Shown: positions 1 through 9,961, counted from the stretch's first letter. The stretch: DNA of 64,000 nucleotides from UBA11574 sp963752565 (GCA_963752565.1 CAVVZC010000001.1:1-64000); one strand, 5' to 3'. Program-made: numbers and translations. Notes: generated by a model from the sequence alone, not told the origin.

Positions 1-264
1 AGTCCTTTGGAATTTAACGGGGCAGGCAAGATTTGATTGATATCTTTTCATCCTTTTAATGAGATACAGACTTTAAACATTCTAAATTGAATATCTTAGA
101 CACATCTGCGATTTCCAATCTTTATCACTAATAACAGGATGCAAGATCAGAAAGAGCTTAAATATACATTTCGGGTCTTCGATGATTGGTTTAAATTATA
201 AAATATTTAAAATAGTTAACTTCGTGTTCATCTGCGTTCATTCCTGTGTCATCCGTGTCTTAAA

Positions 265-903
265 TTAAGGAACAATAATGGTGTCGTCGGCTTTTATGCG
301 TATGTTCTGGCTGAAATTTTTATCTTTAACGATTCTTTTATAGTTAACGCTATATACCTTATCTTTTCCCTTCTCATTGCGAAGCAGTATAATTTCTTTT
401 TTTGACGCCCAATCCGTAAATCCCCCTGCAATGGCAAATGCCTGCAGAACAGTCAGACCTTTTATAAGACGGTATTCTCCGGTTTTATTTACCTCTCCCA
501 ACACATAAAATTTCTGACTTTCAGGATTTTTAACCGTAACAGTGACAATAGGGTTGTCAACATAATCCTTTAATCCCGCCTCTATATCTTTATTAATCTC
601 CAAAGGTGTTCGCCCTCCTGCCTGAACATCACCCAGCAGAGGGAAGCTAATCTTACCATCGATTCTGACCAAAATTTCTTCTCTGGTAAAATCCGGCTCC
701 TTCCAGGTTATAATTTCCAAGATATCACCACTTCCGATCTTGTATGCGTCGGCAGATACCCAGCGTGACCATTTTTTACCGCCTTTCGTCGACTGCTTTT
801 TCGCCGAAACTGGAGTGTTTTCAGCACCCGAGCATATTTGTTGTGAATTGAATACTAAAATGAATGCAAGGCAAAAGCTTAATAGAAATAATAATTTTTT
901 CAT
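265..903 (-). CDS. Polysaccharide export protein, Wza/SLBB type
   Basis: Periplasmic or outer-membrane export protein for an exopolysaccharide. The 212-residue product begins with a signal peptide (KKLLFLLSFCLAFILVF, residues 2-18). A polysaccharide-export domain follows, starting with YKIGSGDILEI near residue 54, and then an SLBB-like segment near 130-205 (FYVLGEVNKTGEYRL, AFAIAGGFTDWA). I see no convincing lipobox, and the size fits the short export proteins of PEP-CTERM-type loci rather than full-length Wza. The ATG at 903 is preceded by GGAGAA. It is the last gene of the minus-strand EPS run that also holds the sugar dehydrogenase, epimerases, sugar transferase, kinase and chain-length protein. 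Family assignment is strong; membership of the PEP-CTERM subtype is inferred from context. Confidence 0.88.
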   Translation of the reverse strand: MKKLLFLLSFCLAFILVFNSQQICSGAENTPVSAKKQSTKGGKKWSRWVSADAYKIGSGDILEIITWKEPDFTREEILVRIDGKISFPLLGDVQAGGRTPLEINKDIEAGLKDYVDNPIVTVTVKNPESQKFYVLGEVNKTGEYRLIKGLTVLQAFAIAGGFTDWASKKEIILLRNEKGKDKVYSVNYKRIVKDKNFSQNIRIKADDTIIVP

Positions 904-1260
904 AATCTTTTCTCCATTTTGAGACCTTTTAGGGAATTTCTCCTATAAAGGCTTTTGTCTAAATGCTGCTCACCGCAGAGACGCAAAGAACGCTGAGTTT
1001 ACTTTTTTATTGTTTTCCTTTGAGAGGAAGGAAAACAATAATCACAAGCTTTACGGCAACATCACAATTTTATTCGAATATATGCATTTATATATATGCT
1101 CTGCAATACTTTTTCATAATACAGAGCGTATATCATTTTCTTTTCTGCCCTCTCAGCAGAAAGGAAAATATATTTCTCCTCTGAGGGCTTTGCGTCTCGA
1201 ACGAGTCCTGCAATTCAGGTCGAGTGGGCGGTTAATTCAAGAGCTTTCAACTGTTTATTT
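904..1260. other. Intergenic spacer with an inverted repeat
   Basis: No credible gene. The short reading frames here have no coding character. It contains an inverted pair built on CGCAGAGACGCAAAG (about 974-988) and CTTTGCGTCTCG (about 1188-1199), of the kind scattered between genes in this genome. Confidence 0.5.
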
Positions 1261-2557
1261 TTACCTACCGATTCCCATGTAATTAAACCCAAGCTCTTTC
1301 ATCTCCTTTGGGTCATAAATATTTCGTCCATCGATGATGATCGGGTTTTTAAGAAGTATTTTAACTGCCCGCATATCAAGATTTCTGAATTCATTCCATT
1401 CAGTGGCAACGATCAATGCATCGCAATCACGAATTGTTTCGTAAGGATTCTGAAAGAACTTGACATTGTTTAAAACATTTTTTGCGTTTTCAATTGCAAC
1501 CGGATCACAGGCATGAATTCTTGCCCCCATCTTCTGTAGTTCTTCAATAATCTTTAGTGAAGGCGCTTCTCTAATATCATCTGTCTTTGGCTTGAAGGAA
1601 ATTCCCCAAACAGCGATGGTGGTCTCTTTAACATCTAATATTGATCTCAGTTTATTGACAACAATGCTTTTCTGCTTCTCATTGATTCTATTTACCGCTT
1701 CAAATAAATCTGAATCACAATCGTTTTGTTTTAACGTGGAAATAAGCGCCTTAACATCCTTAGGAAAACAGCTGCCCCCATACCCGATGCCGGCCTGCAA
1801 AAATCGTGATCCGATTCTGTTGTCAAGGCCTATACCTCTTGAAACTTCCTTGATATCTGCACCTGTTTTTTCACACAAATACGAAAGCTGGTTCATAAAG
1901 CTGATTCTGGTAGCTAACATTGCATTGCTTGCATATTTAATAAGCTCTGCACTCTTGATATCGGTGATTATTATGGGTCTGTCGGTTCTTGCTCTTGATC
2001 GATATAACGATGTCATTATCTCTTGGGCTTTTTTACTATCGGAACCGATGATAATCCTGTCTGGATTTTCGAAATCTTTTACTGCAGCACCTTCCCTTAA
2101 AAATTCAGGGTTAGAAATAACATCAAACTCAATATTTTTACTCTGATTTTCTTTTATTATATTTTTTACAAGATCTGCAGTTCCCACAGGCACCGTACTT
2201 TTATTTACAACCATTTTATATTCATTCATATACTGGCCGATTGATCTTGCAACCGCCCTTACTGCTGTAAGGTCTGCTTCCTGGTGTTCATTGGCCGGTG
2301 TATTTACGCATATAAAGATAGCTTCAGATTCCTGGACCGCTTTTTTCTCATCTGTTGTAAACTTGAGCCTTCCGGCTTCGACATTTCTTTTATAGAGCTC
2401 TTCAAGACCGGGTTCGTATATCGGGATGGCACCGTTTTTCAACGCATCGATTTTTTCCTTGTCAATATCAAAGCAAATGACGTCATTGCCAAGGTTTGCA
2501 AAGCCCGGTTCCGGTGACGAGGCCGACGTAGCCGGTTCCTGCTATGGTTAGTTTCAT
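1261..2557 (-). CDS. UDP-glucose/GDP-mannose 6-dehydrogenase (one frameshift)
   Basis: NAD-dependent oxidation of a nucleotide sugar (probably UDP-glucose to UDP-glucuronate), supplying the EPS and the UDP-glucuronate epimerase next door. The open frame 1261-2442 lacks the NAD-binding start. The missing start is present upstream: ATG at 2557 behind AAGGAG, encoding MKLTIAGTGYVGLVTG (the GxGYVG fold). One extra base in the GCCCGG run near 2503-2506 breaks the frame; removing it continues with GFANLGNDVICFDIDKEK. The catalytic cysteine motif GSCFPKDVKAL is intact. The repaired length of about 431 residues is normal for the family. The break looks like a sequence error or a very recent lesion, because everything after it is undamaged. 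Confidence 0.9.
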
Positions 2558-2582
2558 TTATTTGAGGCTCCTTAAAAAAGGT

Positions 2583-2826
2583 TGAGCCGGTTTGCCCGTT
2601 TAGCCCGTTGGCCCGAATACCCGTTGAGCCCGTTAAGTCGGTTTTTCCGGCTAAAGCTTTACCAGCTAATTGTTCTTTAAATATCGAATTAAACCATCAA
2701 TTTTCTTGCTTCTTTCCAGCACTCTAATTCCTCGAATCTCTTAATTTTCACGTATAATATTTCTCAATTGTTATTTACGCCAACATGTAAACTGGCAACT
2801 GGCTCAACGGGCTAAACAGGCTAAAC
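2583..2826. repeat. Repeat of GCCCGTT-type units, inverted pair
   Basis: A run of GCCCGTT/GGCCCG/GAGCCCG units at about 2583-2642 is followed by the complementary orientation (CAACGGGCTAAACAGGC) at about 2796-2826. The same family recurs near 17068-17164, 18664-18755 and 41214-41298, always between genes. It can fold into hairpins. I see no gene here. Confidence 0.6.
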
Positions 2827-2838
2827 CATTTCAAACTT

Positions 2839-3864
2839 CTACCTATACCCATAATACTCTTTAAACCACTCAACAAACCGCTTGATTCCGGTCTCGATGG
2901 GTGTGCCGGGTTTAAACCCAACATCTTTGATTAAGTCATCAACATCAGCGTATGTTGCAGGGACATCTCCCGGCTGAAGATCAAGAAATTCTTTTTTTGC
3001 TTCTTTGCCAAGCACTTTCTCGATGACTGCTATGAATTCCATTAATTCTACCGGATGATTGTTTCCGATGTTGTAAATTTTGTATCCGGTGTAGGATGTT
3101 CCGGGATCCGGATCAACCCCACTCCACTGTGGATCGGGTTTTGGGAGCCTGCCCATCACCCTCACGACACCTTCTATGATATCGTCGATATATGTAAAAT
3201 CCCGTTGCATTTTACCGTGATTGAAGACTTTGATTGGTTTTTCTTCAAGAATGGCCTTGGTAAATAGAAAAAGGGCCATGTCCGGACGCCCCCACGGTCC
3301 ATAGACAGTGAAGAACCTGAGACCCGTGCAGGGAAGCCCATACAAATGGCTGTATGTATGCGCCATCAGCTCATTTGCCTTTTTGGATGCCGCATAGAGT
3401 GACACTGGATGATCAACGTTATGATGAACCGAAAAAGGCATTTTTGTGTTGGCCCCATAGACAGAGCTGGATGAAGCAAACACCAAGTGTTTTACACCGT
3501 TGTGTCTGCAGCATTCAAGAATATTAACAAAACCGACAATATTCGCATCGATATAGGCTTGGGGATTTTCCAATGAATATCTGACCCCGGCCTGTGCAGC
3601 AAGGTTTACCACAACATCAAAATGATTGCTTTTGAAAACTTTTTCCATAGCTTCTTTATTGGAGATGTCTTTCTTAAAAAAGGAAAAGTTCTCAAAAGGT
3701 TTAAGCCTTTCAAGGCGGGCTTCTTTGAGGCTGACATCATAGTATGAATTCAGGTTGTCTATTCCTGTAACACTGCAACCATTTTCCAAAAGGCGTTTTG
3801 AGAGGTGATATCCGATAAAACCGGCAGCGCCGGTGACAAGTACTTTATTAAACTTCAATTTCAC
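2839..3864 (-). CDS. NAD-dependent epimerase, UDP-glucuronate 4-epimerase-like
   Basis: Extended short-chain dehydrogenase/reductase that probably interconverts UDP-glucuronate and UDP-galacturonate. The Rossmann motif GAAGFIGYHL lies at residues 12-21. The catalytic Tyr-x3-Lys is YAASK, with the preceding serines in SSSSVYG. The segment NLAAQAGVRYSLENP and the motif TVYGPWGRPDMAL are typical of the glucuronate epimerase branch. The 341-residue length is normal. It sits directly downstream of the GxxExxY unit and upstream of the UDP-sugar dehydrogenase that would make its substrate. Its first seven residues (MKLKFNK) are identical to those of the epimerase starting at 5314, suggesting a shared or duplicated 5' end. 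Exact sugar specificity is inferred. Confidence 0.88.
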   Translation of the reverse strand: MKLKFNKVLVTGAAGFIGYHLSKRLLENGCSVTGIDNLNSYYDVSLKEARLERLKPFENFSFFKKDISNKEAMEKVFKSNHFDVVVNLAAQAGVRYSLENPQAYIDANIVGFVNILECCRHNGVKHLVFASSSSVYGANTKMPFSVHHNVDHPVSLYAASKKANELMAHTYSHLYGLPCTGLRFFTVYGPWGRPDMALFLFTKAILEEKPIKVFNHGKMQRDFTYIDDIIEGVVRVMGRLPKPDPQWSGVDPDPGTSYTGYKIYNIGNNHPVELMEFIAVIEKVLGKEAKKEFLDLQPGDVPATYADVDDLIKDVGFKPGTPIETGIKRFVEWFKEYYGYR

Positions 3865-3887
3865 TTAAGTCTCCCAAGTTTATTTTG

Positions 3888-4379
3888 ACCGCAAATAGAC
3901 ACAAATAAACACTAATATTTTATTTTTTAATTTGTGTTTATTTTGTGTTCATTCGCGGTTTTATTTAATCTAACTTGCATTATCTTCGGTGTATATAACT
4001 CTTTTCCATTCAAGTTTCGAATGTTTGAAGTTTAAAATCAAACCCAGAGAACATCCTGAAATTTTTAAATAATTAATGACCTGTCCGATATGTTCATCAC
4101 AGATATTTTCTACAACCTTAATTTCTACTATAAGTTCATCATTAACCAAAAGATCTGGGATGTAATCATCAATATGAACATTTTTATAAAAAACTCTGTA
4201 AATTTTTTGCTGGGAAAAGAGAAAATTTTTTCTTTTGAACTCAACAATTAAAGCTTTCTCGTAAGTTTTTTCCCTTAAACCATGTCCAAGTTCGTTGATA
4301 ACCTCCATTGCACAACCAACGACTTGATACACCAAATCATTATTTTTTAATTCGTGTTTATTTGTGTTCATTCGCGGTT
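3888..4379. repeat. Inverted-repeat unit carrying a GxxExxY gene
   Basis: The left part (3888-3960) is itself a hairpin of ACCGCAAATAGACACAAAT-type sequence and its complement. The right end (4350-4379) repeats the same motif (GTGTTCATTCGCGGTTA on the plus strand). The unit encloses the GxxExxY gene at 3970-4371. The right repeat encodes both the GxxExxY N-terminus and the last codons of the upstream epimerase. A deleted copy of the same unit is at 7106-7337. Confidence 0.7.
3970..4371 (-). CDS. GxxExxY protein (PD-(D/E)XK-like fold)
   Basis: A 133-residue member of the GxxExxY family. The namesake motif is GLREKTY near residues 32-38, followed by a nuclease-like core in which DLLVNDELIVEIKV supplies the Asp...Glu-x-Lys pattern and HIGQVINYLK the following helix. 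The biological role of the family is unknown; a PD-(D/E)XK relationship is family knowledge, and activity here is not shown. The start codon lies in the right repeat of the surrounding unit, so MNTNKHEL is repeat-encoded. It overlaps the 3' end of the upstream epimerase by 14 bases in another frame. A second intact paralogue is at 57842-58231 and a deleted one at 7129-7315. Confidence 0.85.
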   Translation of the reverse strand: MNTNKHELKNNDLVYQVVGCAMEVINELGHGLREKTYEKALIVEFKRKNFLFSQQKIYRVFYKNVHIDDYIPDLLVNDELIVEIKVVENICDEHIGQVINYLKISGCSLGLILNFKHSKLEWKRVIYTEDNAS

Positions 4380-5314
4380 AAATAATATTCAAAGGTTTCT
4401 TTTAGGCCTTGTTCAAAGGAGTACTCAGGCTCAAATCCAAGATCTTTTTTAGCGTGGTCAATATTTGCAACAGACTCACGGATATCACCGGGTCTGATAG
4501 GTTCATATTTGGGTTCAATGTTATGACCGGCCAGCTGACTGATTTTTTCCCAGAGCTCGTTTACACGTATGTATCTGCCGGTGCCGATGTTGAATATTTT
4601 CCCCTGTGCTTTGCTTCCATTTGCTGCAAGTAGATTCGCCTTAACCACATCTTTAACAAATATAAAATCTCGGTACTGATTCCCATCACCGTATATCACA
4701 GGAGTCTTTTTAGCAGAAGCTTTGGTCATAAAAATTGAAATTACCCCTGAATAAGGCGACGATGGGTCCTGTCTAGGGCCGTAAACATTAAAATAACGCA
4801 GGCAAACCGTTTCAAGGTTATAGAGTTCGAAATAAAGGCGAGCATAAAATTCTCCGGTAAGCTTTTGAACAGCATACGGGCTTTGTGGTTTCGGGTTCAT
4901 ATTTTCGTGCTTTGGGAGATCCGGATCATCACCATAAATTGCACATGAACTGGCAAGAACAACTCTCTTAACGTTGTTTTTTCTGGCAGCTTCAAGAACA
5001 AAAAGCGTCCCCATATCGTTTACCATGGCTGAATCAACGGGATTGTCCACGGTCTGGGGAACAGAAACCACGGCAGCCTGGTGAAATATGATATCGCAAT
5101 CTTTCGATGCTTTAATAAGTATTTCCTGATCCCGTATATCGCCTTCATAAAATGTGATACGATCTTTAATATGCTTTAAATTGGAAAGATGTCCTGTTGA
5201 AAGATTGTCAAGCACCGTCACATCACAGTCCGCTGACACCAATTCATCCACAAGGTGAGATCCGATAAAACCTGCTCCGCCGGTGACCAGTGCTTTGTTA
5301 AACTTCAATTTCAT
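4358..5314 (-). CDS. NAD-dependent epimerase, UDP-glucose 4-epimerase-like
   Basis: Extended short-chain dehydrogenase that probably epimerises a UDP-hexose for EPS synthesis. It has GGAGFIGSHL at residues 12-21, DNLSTGH, the catalytic YAVQK motif, and RYFNVYGPRQDP. The 318-residue length is normal. The last six codons (TANEHK) and the stop codon are written by the inverted repeat of the following GxxExxY unit, so the native C-terminus has probably been replaced by the insertion. The gene follows a 322-base gap after the sugar transferase. The glucose versus N-acetylhexosamine or glucuronate preference cannot be told from motifs alone. Confidence 0.87.
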   Translation of the reverse strand: MKLKFNKALVTGGAGFIGSHLVDELVSADCDVTVLDNLSTGHLSNLKHIKDRITFYEGDIRDQEILIKASKDCDIIFHQAAVVSVPQTVDNPVDSAMVNDMGTLFVLEAARKNNVKRVVLASSCAIYGDDPDLPKHENMNPKPQSPYAVQKLTGEFYARLYFELYNLETVCLRYFNVYGPRQDPSSPYSGVISIFMTKASAKKTPVIYGDGNQYRDFIFVKDVVKANLLAANGSKAQGKIFNIGTGRYIRVNELWEKISQLAGHNIEPKYEPIRPGDIRESVANIDHAKKDLGFEPEYSFEQGLKETFEYYLTANEHK

Positions 5315-5636
5315 ATCATGAGACCTTTGAAGACGCTATCTCCTTTTGATACAGTTTACACAGCTCCGCTTTGTCAATTACACCTCTTGATGCAATTCAA
5401 CCTAATTGATATTGATCTATCAATATATTTATAATCTATTCGAGTTTCAAACCAAATAGGACACAGATTTTCGCAAATTTATACAGATAATATTCTTATT
5501 CATAAATTAGAAGACCTGGAACCTCTGCTTTCACCTGTGCACAAAAAAAGGAAATACTTTTATTATCTGTGCACATCCGTGTAAATCTGCCTGCCCTGTA
5601 GCTCATTTTGATGGTACTGGGGTGTCCTACTAAATT
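5315..5636. other. Intergenic spacer, no gene seen
   Basis: AT-rich spacer between the epimerase and the sugar transferase. It holds repeat-like text (GACACAGATTTTCGCAAATT, and CTGTGCACATCCGTGTAAAT near 5568-5587) resembling the ends of the GxxExxY unit at 57.8 kb, but no open frame. It may be the remnant of such a unit. Confidence 0.4.
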
Positions 5637-7040
5637 TTATCTGGCGCCTTTACCGAAAAGAACGATCTTTATCGTGCGCAAAATGATCATCAAGTCCATA
5701 AAGAATGACATGTTTTTGATATAGAAAAGATCGTAGTTCACTTTTTCAACAGCATCATCCACAGATGCGCCATAACCATAACACACCTGCGCCCACCCCG
5801 TAATTCCGGGTTTCACCGAAAAACGTTCTCCATAATAGGGGATAATCTCTTCCAGTTTCTTTACAAAGATATTCCCGCTCCGGCCGTGGCCCCACAAAGC
5901 TCATATCTCCTTTTAGAACATTCCACAGCTGTGGAATTTCATCGATACGCCATTTACGAATAACACTTCCAACCCGGGTGATTCTTTTGTCATTATCTGA
6001 AGCCCACACTGGACCAGTTTGTTTTTCTGCGTCTTCAACCATTGAACGGAATTTATATAACATGTAAGGTTTTTTATTTTTCCCAACCCTTTCTTGAGAA
6101 AAAAGAACCGGCCCTTTTGAATCTATTTTAATTAAAATGGCGGTTACTATAATCAACGGGGAAAAGAGGATAAGCATGGATCAGGGATAATATCAGGTCT
6201 ATGCTACGTTTAATAAAACGCCTTGTACGTGATTTATAGAACCCCTTGGAAAAAATAATCCAGGCAGGATTAATTTGATCAACGATGAGTTTTCCTGCAA
6301 GCATTTCGTAGAAGCTCGTTCCCTCAATGATATCTATACCTTTTACACGGCATTTAACAAGCTCCTTTAGAGGGAGTGCCCCTCTTCTCTCTTTTATAGC
6401 CACAACAACCTTTTTTATGTCTAACTGATCCGCCAGTTCACACAGGCCGTCATAGTCTTTCTTAACAATTGTTTCCGTCTGTATTTGTTTGGATAAGAAA
6501 TTTGAATCCTCCAGGGAGTCCCAAACATTTACTGCCACCGTATACCCGCTGTCTTTTCTATCGATGATTTCATTTAATATGTTTTGGGCCAAATGACCAG
6601 AACCTAAAAGTATGATTTTTTGATTAAATATGCCATGATTGAGAATTAGCGTATAGAAAAAACGCCAGGACACAATAAGGATGATAACAAAAACGATGCT
6701 TACAGCAAAAATACCGCTTCCGACAATTGTTTTCGGAAAGACAAGGTAAATACCGGCAAGTATAATGGCGGCAAGTACCTAGCGCCTGAAGCAAACGTAT
6801 GCCAAGTTCCTGAAAGGTGTCCGTAACCTTTAAATCATAAAGATCATGATAATACAGGCACGTTTGGCAAACTAAAGAGATCAAAAAGATTTTGAGAAAT
6901 AGCCATCGATCAAATCCAAATAATCCAACATTAAGGAGTAGCCAGCATGCCACCATAACAGCAACAAATATGGCAATTCCTTCACCAATAAAAAAAAATA
7001 TATTTCGTATCGGGTAATATTGTTTGAATATCCTTAACAT
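5637..7040 (-). CDS. Polyprenyl-phosphate sugar phosphotransferase, EPS type (three frameshifts)
   Basis: Membrane enzyme that starts repeat-unit assembly by moving sugar-1-phosphate onto undecaprenyl phosphate. The reading frame is split into four pieces. Removing one extra base near each of 6780, 6180 and 5869 gives one 466-residue protein, the usual size. Its N-terminus (MLRIFKQYYPIRN) carries several membrane helices. A central Rossmann-like region has KIILLGSGHLAQNIL. The C-terminal bacterial sugar transferase domain includes RRFIKRSIDLILS, FSQERVGKNKKPY, YKFRSMVEDAE, FVGPRPEREYF and KPGITGWAQV. All three repairs remove a base, none adds one. It belongs to the EPS operon, downstream of the kinase. 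Function is confident; whether the lesions are real is not. Confidence 0.87.
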
Positions 7041-7105
7041 ATTTTAATCTAAACTGAACGGTTCCTGTTTCCCCGTTAAACGTTCAAGGTTGCAAAAAAA
7101 ACTAA

Positions 7106-7337
7106 CCGCGAATGGACACAAATGAACACTAATATTTAATCATTTTCTGTGTATATCACTCTTTTCCATTCGAGTTTCGAATGTTTGAAGTTTAAAATCA
7201 AACCCAAGGAGCATCCTGAAATTTTTAAATAATTGATGACCTGTCCGATGTGTTCATTACAGACATTGCACAAACAACGACTTGACACACTATGTCATTA
7301 TCTTTTAATTCGTGTTTATTTGTGTTCATTCGTGGTG
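7106..7337 (-). pseudogene. Deleted GxxExxY unit with its inverted repeats
   Basis: Bases from about 7129 to 7260 match the C-terminal part of the GxxExxY gene at 3970-4371 almost letter for letter (for example CGAATGTTTGAAGTTTAAAA). The sequence then jumps to the N-terminal part (CAACGACTTGA...), so about 190 bases of the middle are missing, including the GxxExxY motif. Inverted repeats close both ends: AACCGCGAATGGACACAAAT near 7106 and GTGTTCATTCGTGG near 7322. No functional protein can be made. It sits between the tyrosine kinase and the sugar transferase. Confidence 0.8.
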
Positions 7338-7345
7338 AAATAAAA

Positions 7346-8300
7346 TTAATACTTCTGATAATATTTACTATATGTTTTGTATTTGCCTAAACCATAATAG
7401 CTTGCAAATCGCATATCGAGTTTATTGAATACGATTCCGATAATTTTCTCTTTTCCTATTGTTTTAATAAGATCCGAAACCATCTCACGTGATGTACGTC
7501 CGTACTCTATAACCAGGAGAACACCGTCAACCTGCCGGGATAACGCACTGGATTCGGCTGTGAGTTTTGGCGGCGGAGAATCGATAACAATAAAACGGTC
7601 GCTGTACCTATATTTTACTTCTTGAAGAAGTTTGGACATTTGTTGAGAAGACATCAGTTCCGATGGATTGTGAGCGGGGTTTCCTGCTGGTAGAATACTC
7701 AACTTGTTTACTTTTGTTTTAAGAAGCAAGGAAGAAATCGGTATGCCCTTAGATAGGTGATCACTCAGTCCCGGCACATCACCAAACCCGAATTGTGTAT
7801 GAATGCGAGGCCTGCGAATATCACAATCAATGAGTAAAACGATACTCTTGAATGCTCTGAGCGATGCTTATGGCAAGGTTTGCGGCAATCAAAGATTTTC
7901 CTTCATCCGGCATAGCACTGGTTACCATTATGGTACGAGGGGATCTTCCTGAAGACGGAAATAACAGGTTTGTCCTTAAGATTTTAAACTGTTCAGCTTC
8001 AAATGATTGTGGCTTTAAAAGCGTAACCATATTTTTATCAATGTGATTATCGTCGTATAATACGTCAGTTTTCACAAAAGAAGAGACTCTGTTTGTCTTG
8101 CTTAAGGTCTTCAACATTTTTCAAGGCGTTTACCTGAAGCATCCGTAACTTTCACATCCTTATACAAGGAGACAGGCTGTTTGACATCACCCGCTTCTAT
8201 CTACCCTATCGTTTACAGCCGTATCATGCGTTTCATCGAATGCAACGGATACCTTATGTTTTTTCTTTGACTTTTCTAAAGCGTCATAAATTTTACCCAA
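7346..8300 (-). CDS. Bacterial tyrosine kinase of an EPS/PEP-CTERM locus (four frameshifts)
   Basis: Cytoplasmic BY-kinase that would act with the Wzz-like membrane protein encoded just upstream to control EPS length or export. The likely start is the TTG at 8300, eight bases after GAGG, giving MGKIYDALEKSKKKHK, a typical N-terminus of this family. Extra bases near 8190, 8118, 8080 and 7842 must be removed to read through; the repaired protein has about 316 residues. Visible motifs are Walker A (SAMPDEGKSLIAANLA), Walker A' (VLLIDCDIRRPR), Walker B (FIVIDSPPP) and a C-terminal tyrosine-rich tail (YYGLGKYKTYSKYYQKY), the likely autophosphorylation cluster. The spacing is 10 bases from the upstream stop. 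No other product fits. Confidence 0.87.
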
Positions 8301-8310
8301 TTTATTCACC

Positions 8311-9914
8311 TCATGTGGTCATGAATTGATTTAAAAGTTCCATGGTTTGATCAACCCCGACAAAAGATAACACGGCAAAGGCTGATAAAAGAATAAAAGA
8401 GAACATGATTGAAACAACACTGAAAACCTGATTCATTCTTTGTCTTCTTTTATATTTTTGGTCAGAAATAATCGGAATAGTGGCAAGCACGGAAAATCCC
8501 AGATCAGATTCAATATCTTTAGGGCTTCTGAAAGATGTATCCAAATACTCCAGCAAAAAGACCAACCCGAATCCGATATTCGGTCCGACTACCAACGTTA
8601 ATAAAAACAGCATTTTCATATTTGGAAATACGGGCTTTTCCGGAAGCCTGGCAGGATCGAGGATTTGAAATTTCTCTCCTTTTTGCTTTTTTTCCATGTT
8701 CACAGAAACTTTTGCCTCAAGTTTTTTGTTCAACAGCAGATCATATGACCTGCTCTGATATTGTTATAATCTCTTTCTGAGGATTTCAACTCCTGCTCTC
8801 TTCTGGGTGTATTTTCAATTCGCCTCTCATAAACACGTATTTGTGACTTTAATTTGGCAATATCCGTTGTTAATGTGTTTATATGTTACTTTAATTCGTT
8901 CGATTTCCATTCTTGCATTTTGGGGGATATATTGTGACGCATTTGAAGGGTCTTGAGTATTTTTTTCTTTATTTCTCTCCAAATCTGATATGATCTTTTT
9001 TATTCGAATAATATCCGGATGCTTTTGAGTATATCGGGTTTCGAGATACGAAAGCATTGCTCTGGCTTGTTCCAGACTTATCGAATGTCCAAAATCGGAT
9101 ACAATTCTGCCGTCACCTGTCACCGTGGCACCTTGACCGAATAATAAAGCGCCTTCCGAGATCTGATCCATAAACATTGCCAGTTTGTTCTTTGCATCTA
9201 AAAGGCTCGTTTGTTTCGCCTTTAATTGTTCCTCAAGCCTGGTGAGCATATTTAAATTGGTCCCCAGCTGTTCAGGGAGTTCGCCCATATATTTTTCACG
9301 ATATTCTTTCAGTTCTTTTTCTTTTACCACAAGCTCTTCCCGGATGGGATTCAGCTCTTCATCAAGAAAATTACTGGTTCCGATGGCCTCGGATTCCCTA
9401 AACCGGATGTTTTCATCGATAAAATATGACGCCAAGGCGTTCGTTACTTTCATCACCTTTTCAGGCTCTTTGCCCTTAAATGAGATTGAAAATGCATATG
9501 CATTTCCATACTGCTACCTTGACTTGGCCCTGCCCGTCTCATTAAATCAACAGAAATTCGTTTACGCATATCGGCTATTTTATCTTCCACGAACAACAGA
9601 CCATACTTTGGTTCTGTATACATATTGAAATCTTTCATAATCTTTTCAAGATTCGAACGGCTCAAAATCTGTCTAGAGAAAGCCTCGAGCCTTGAATCGA
9701 TATCCGTGGTGACCACAGACTGGACATAATTGGTCGGAACTTTCGGAGGCTGTATCAATATTAAGGTCTCTGCTTTATAATATTTGGGAAGCGTAAACGC
9801 CAGAATAATCCCGACAATTATAGAAAGACAAAATGAAATAATGATCCACCAGCGACGTCTTAAAACAATTTCAATGATATCTTCTAGTTTGATTTCTTTG
9901 GCTATTTTTTGCAT
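8311..9914 (-). CDS. Chain-length determinant / Wzz-GNVR protein of the EPS system (several frameshifts)
   Basis: Inner-membrane polysaccharide co-polymerase that sets chain length with the adjacent kinase. The N-terminal helix is RRRWWIIISFCLSIIVGIILAF (split here: RRRWWIIISFCLS and IIVGIILAF, about residues 19-41). It is followed by the Wzz domain (KYYKAETLILIQPPKVP), a long coiled coil (EELVVKEKELKEYREKY), the segment YERRIENTPRREQELKSS, and a C-terminal helix before LEYLDTSFRSPKDIES. The frame breaks near 9510, 8880 and 8745-8760. Five base removals restore one protein of about 532 residues, normal for the family. Starts at ATG 9914. First structural gene of the EPS run after the degenerate regulator. 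Confidence 0.86.
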
Positions 9915-9938
9915 GGTTTAATTTCCTTGATTTTAACA

Positions 9939-9961
9939 ATAAAATCGTGTAAAGATTTTAT
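9939..9961. repeat. Palindromic repeat AAAATCGTgtaAMGATTTT, copy 1
   Basis: Reads ATAAAATCGTGTAAAGATTTTA and continues TGAAACTC. The two halves are complementary with one mismatch. Near-identical copies lie at 11476-11498 and 12151-12172. This copy precedes the Wzz-like gene on the minus strand. Confidence 0.65.

Noticed and set aside
1..264. Possible gene end at the left edge
   Set aside because: Only AT-rich and repeat-like sequence (CGTGTTCATCTGCGTTCATT) is visible; no frame.
1592..2146. 184-codon plus-strand frame opposite the UDP-sugar dehydrogenase
   Set aside because: Lies entirely antisense to a well-supported gene and has no recognisable domain or ribosome site.
5637..9914. Programmed ribosomal frameshifting as explanation for broken EPS genes
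   Set aside because: Too many sites, no slippery-sequence pattern, and the same kind of break in rplI and ugd.
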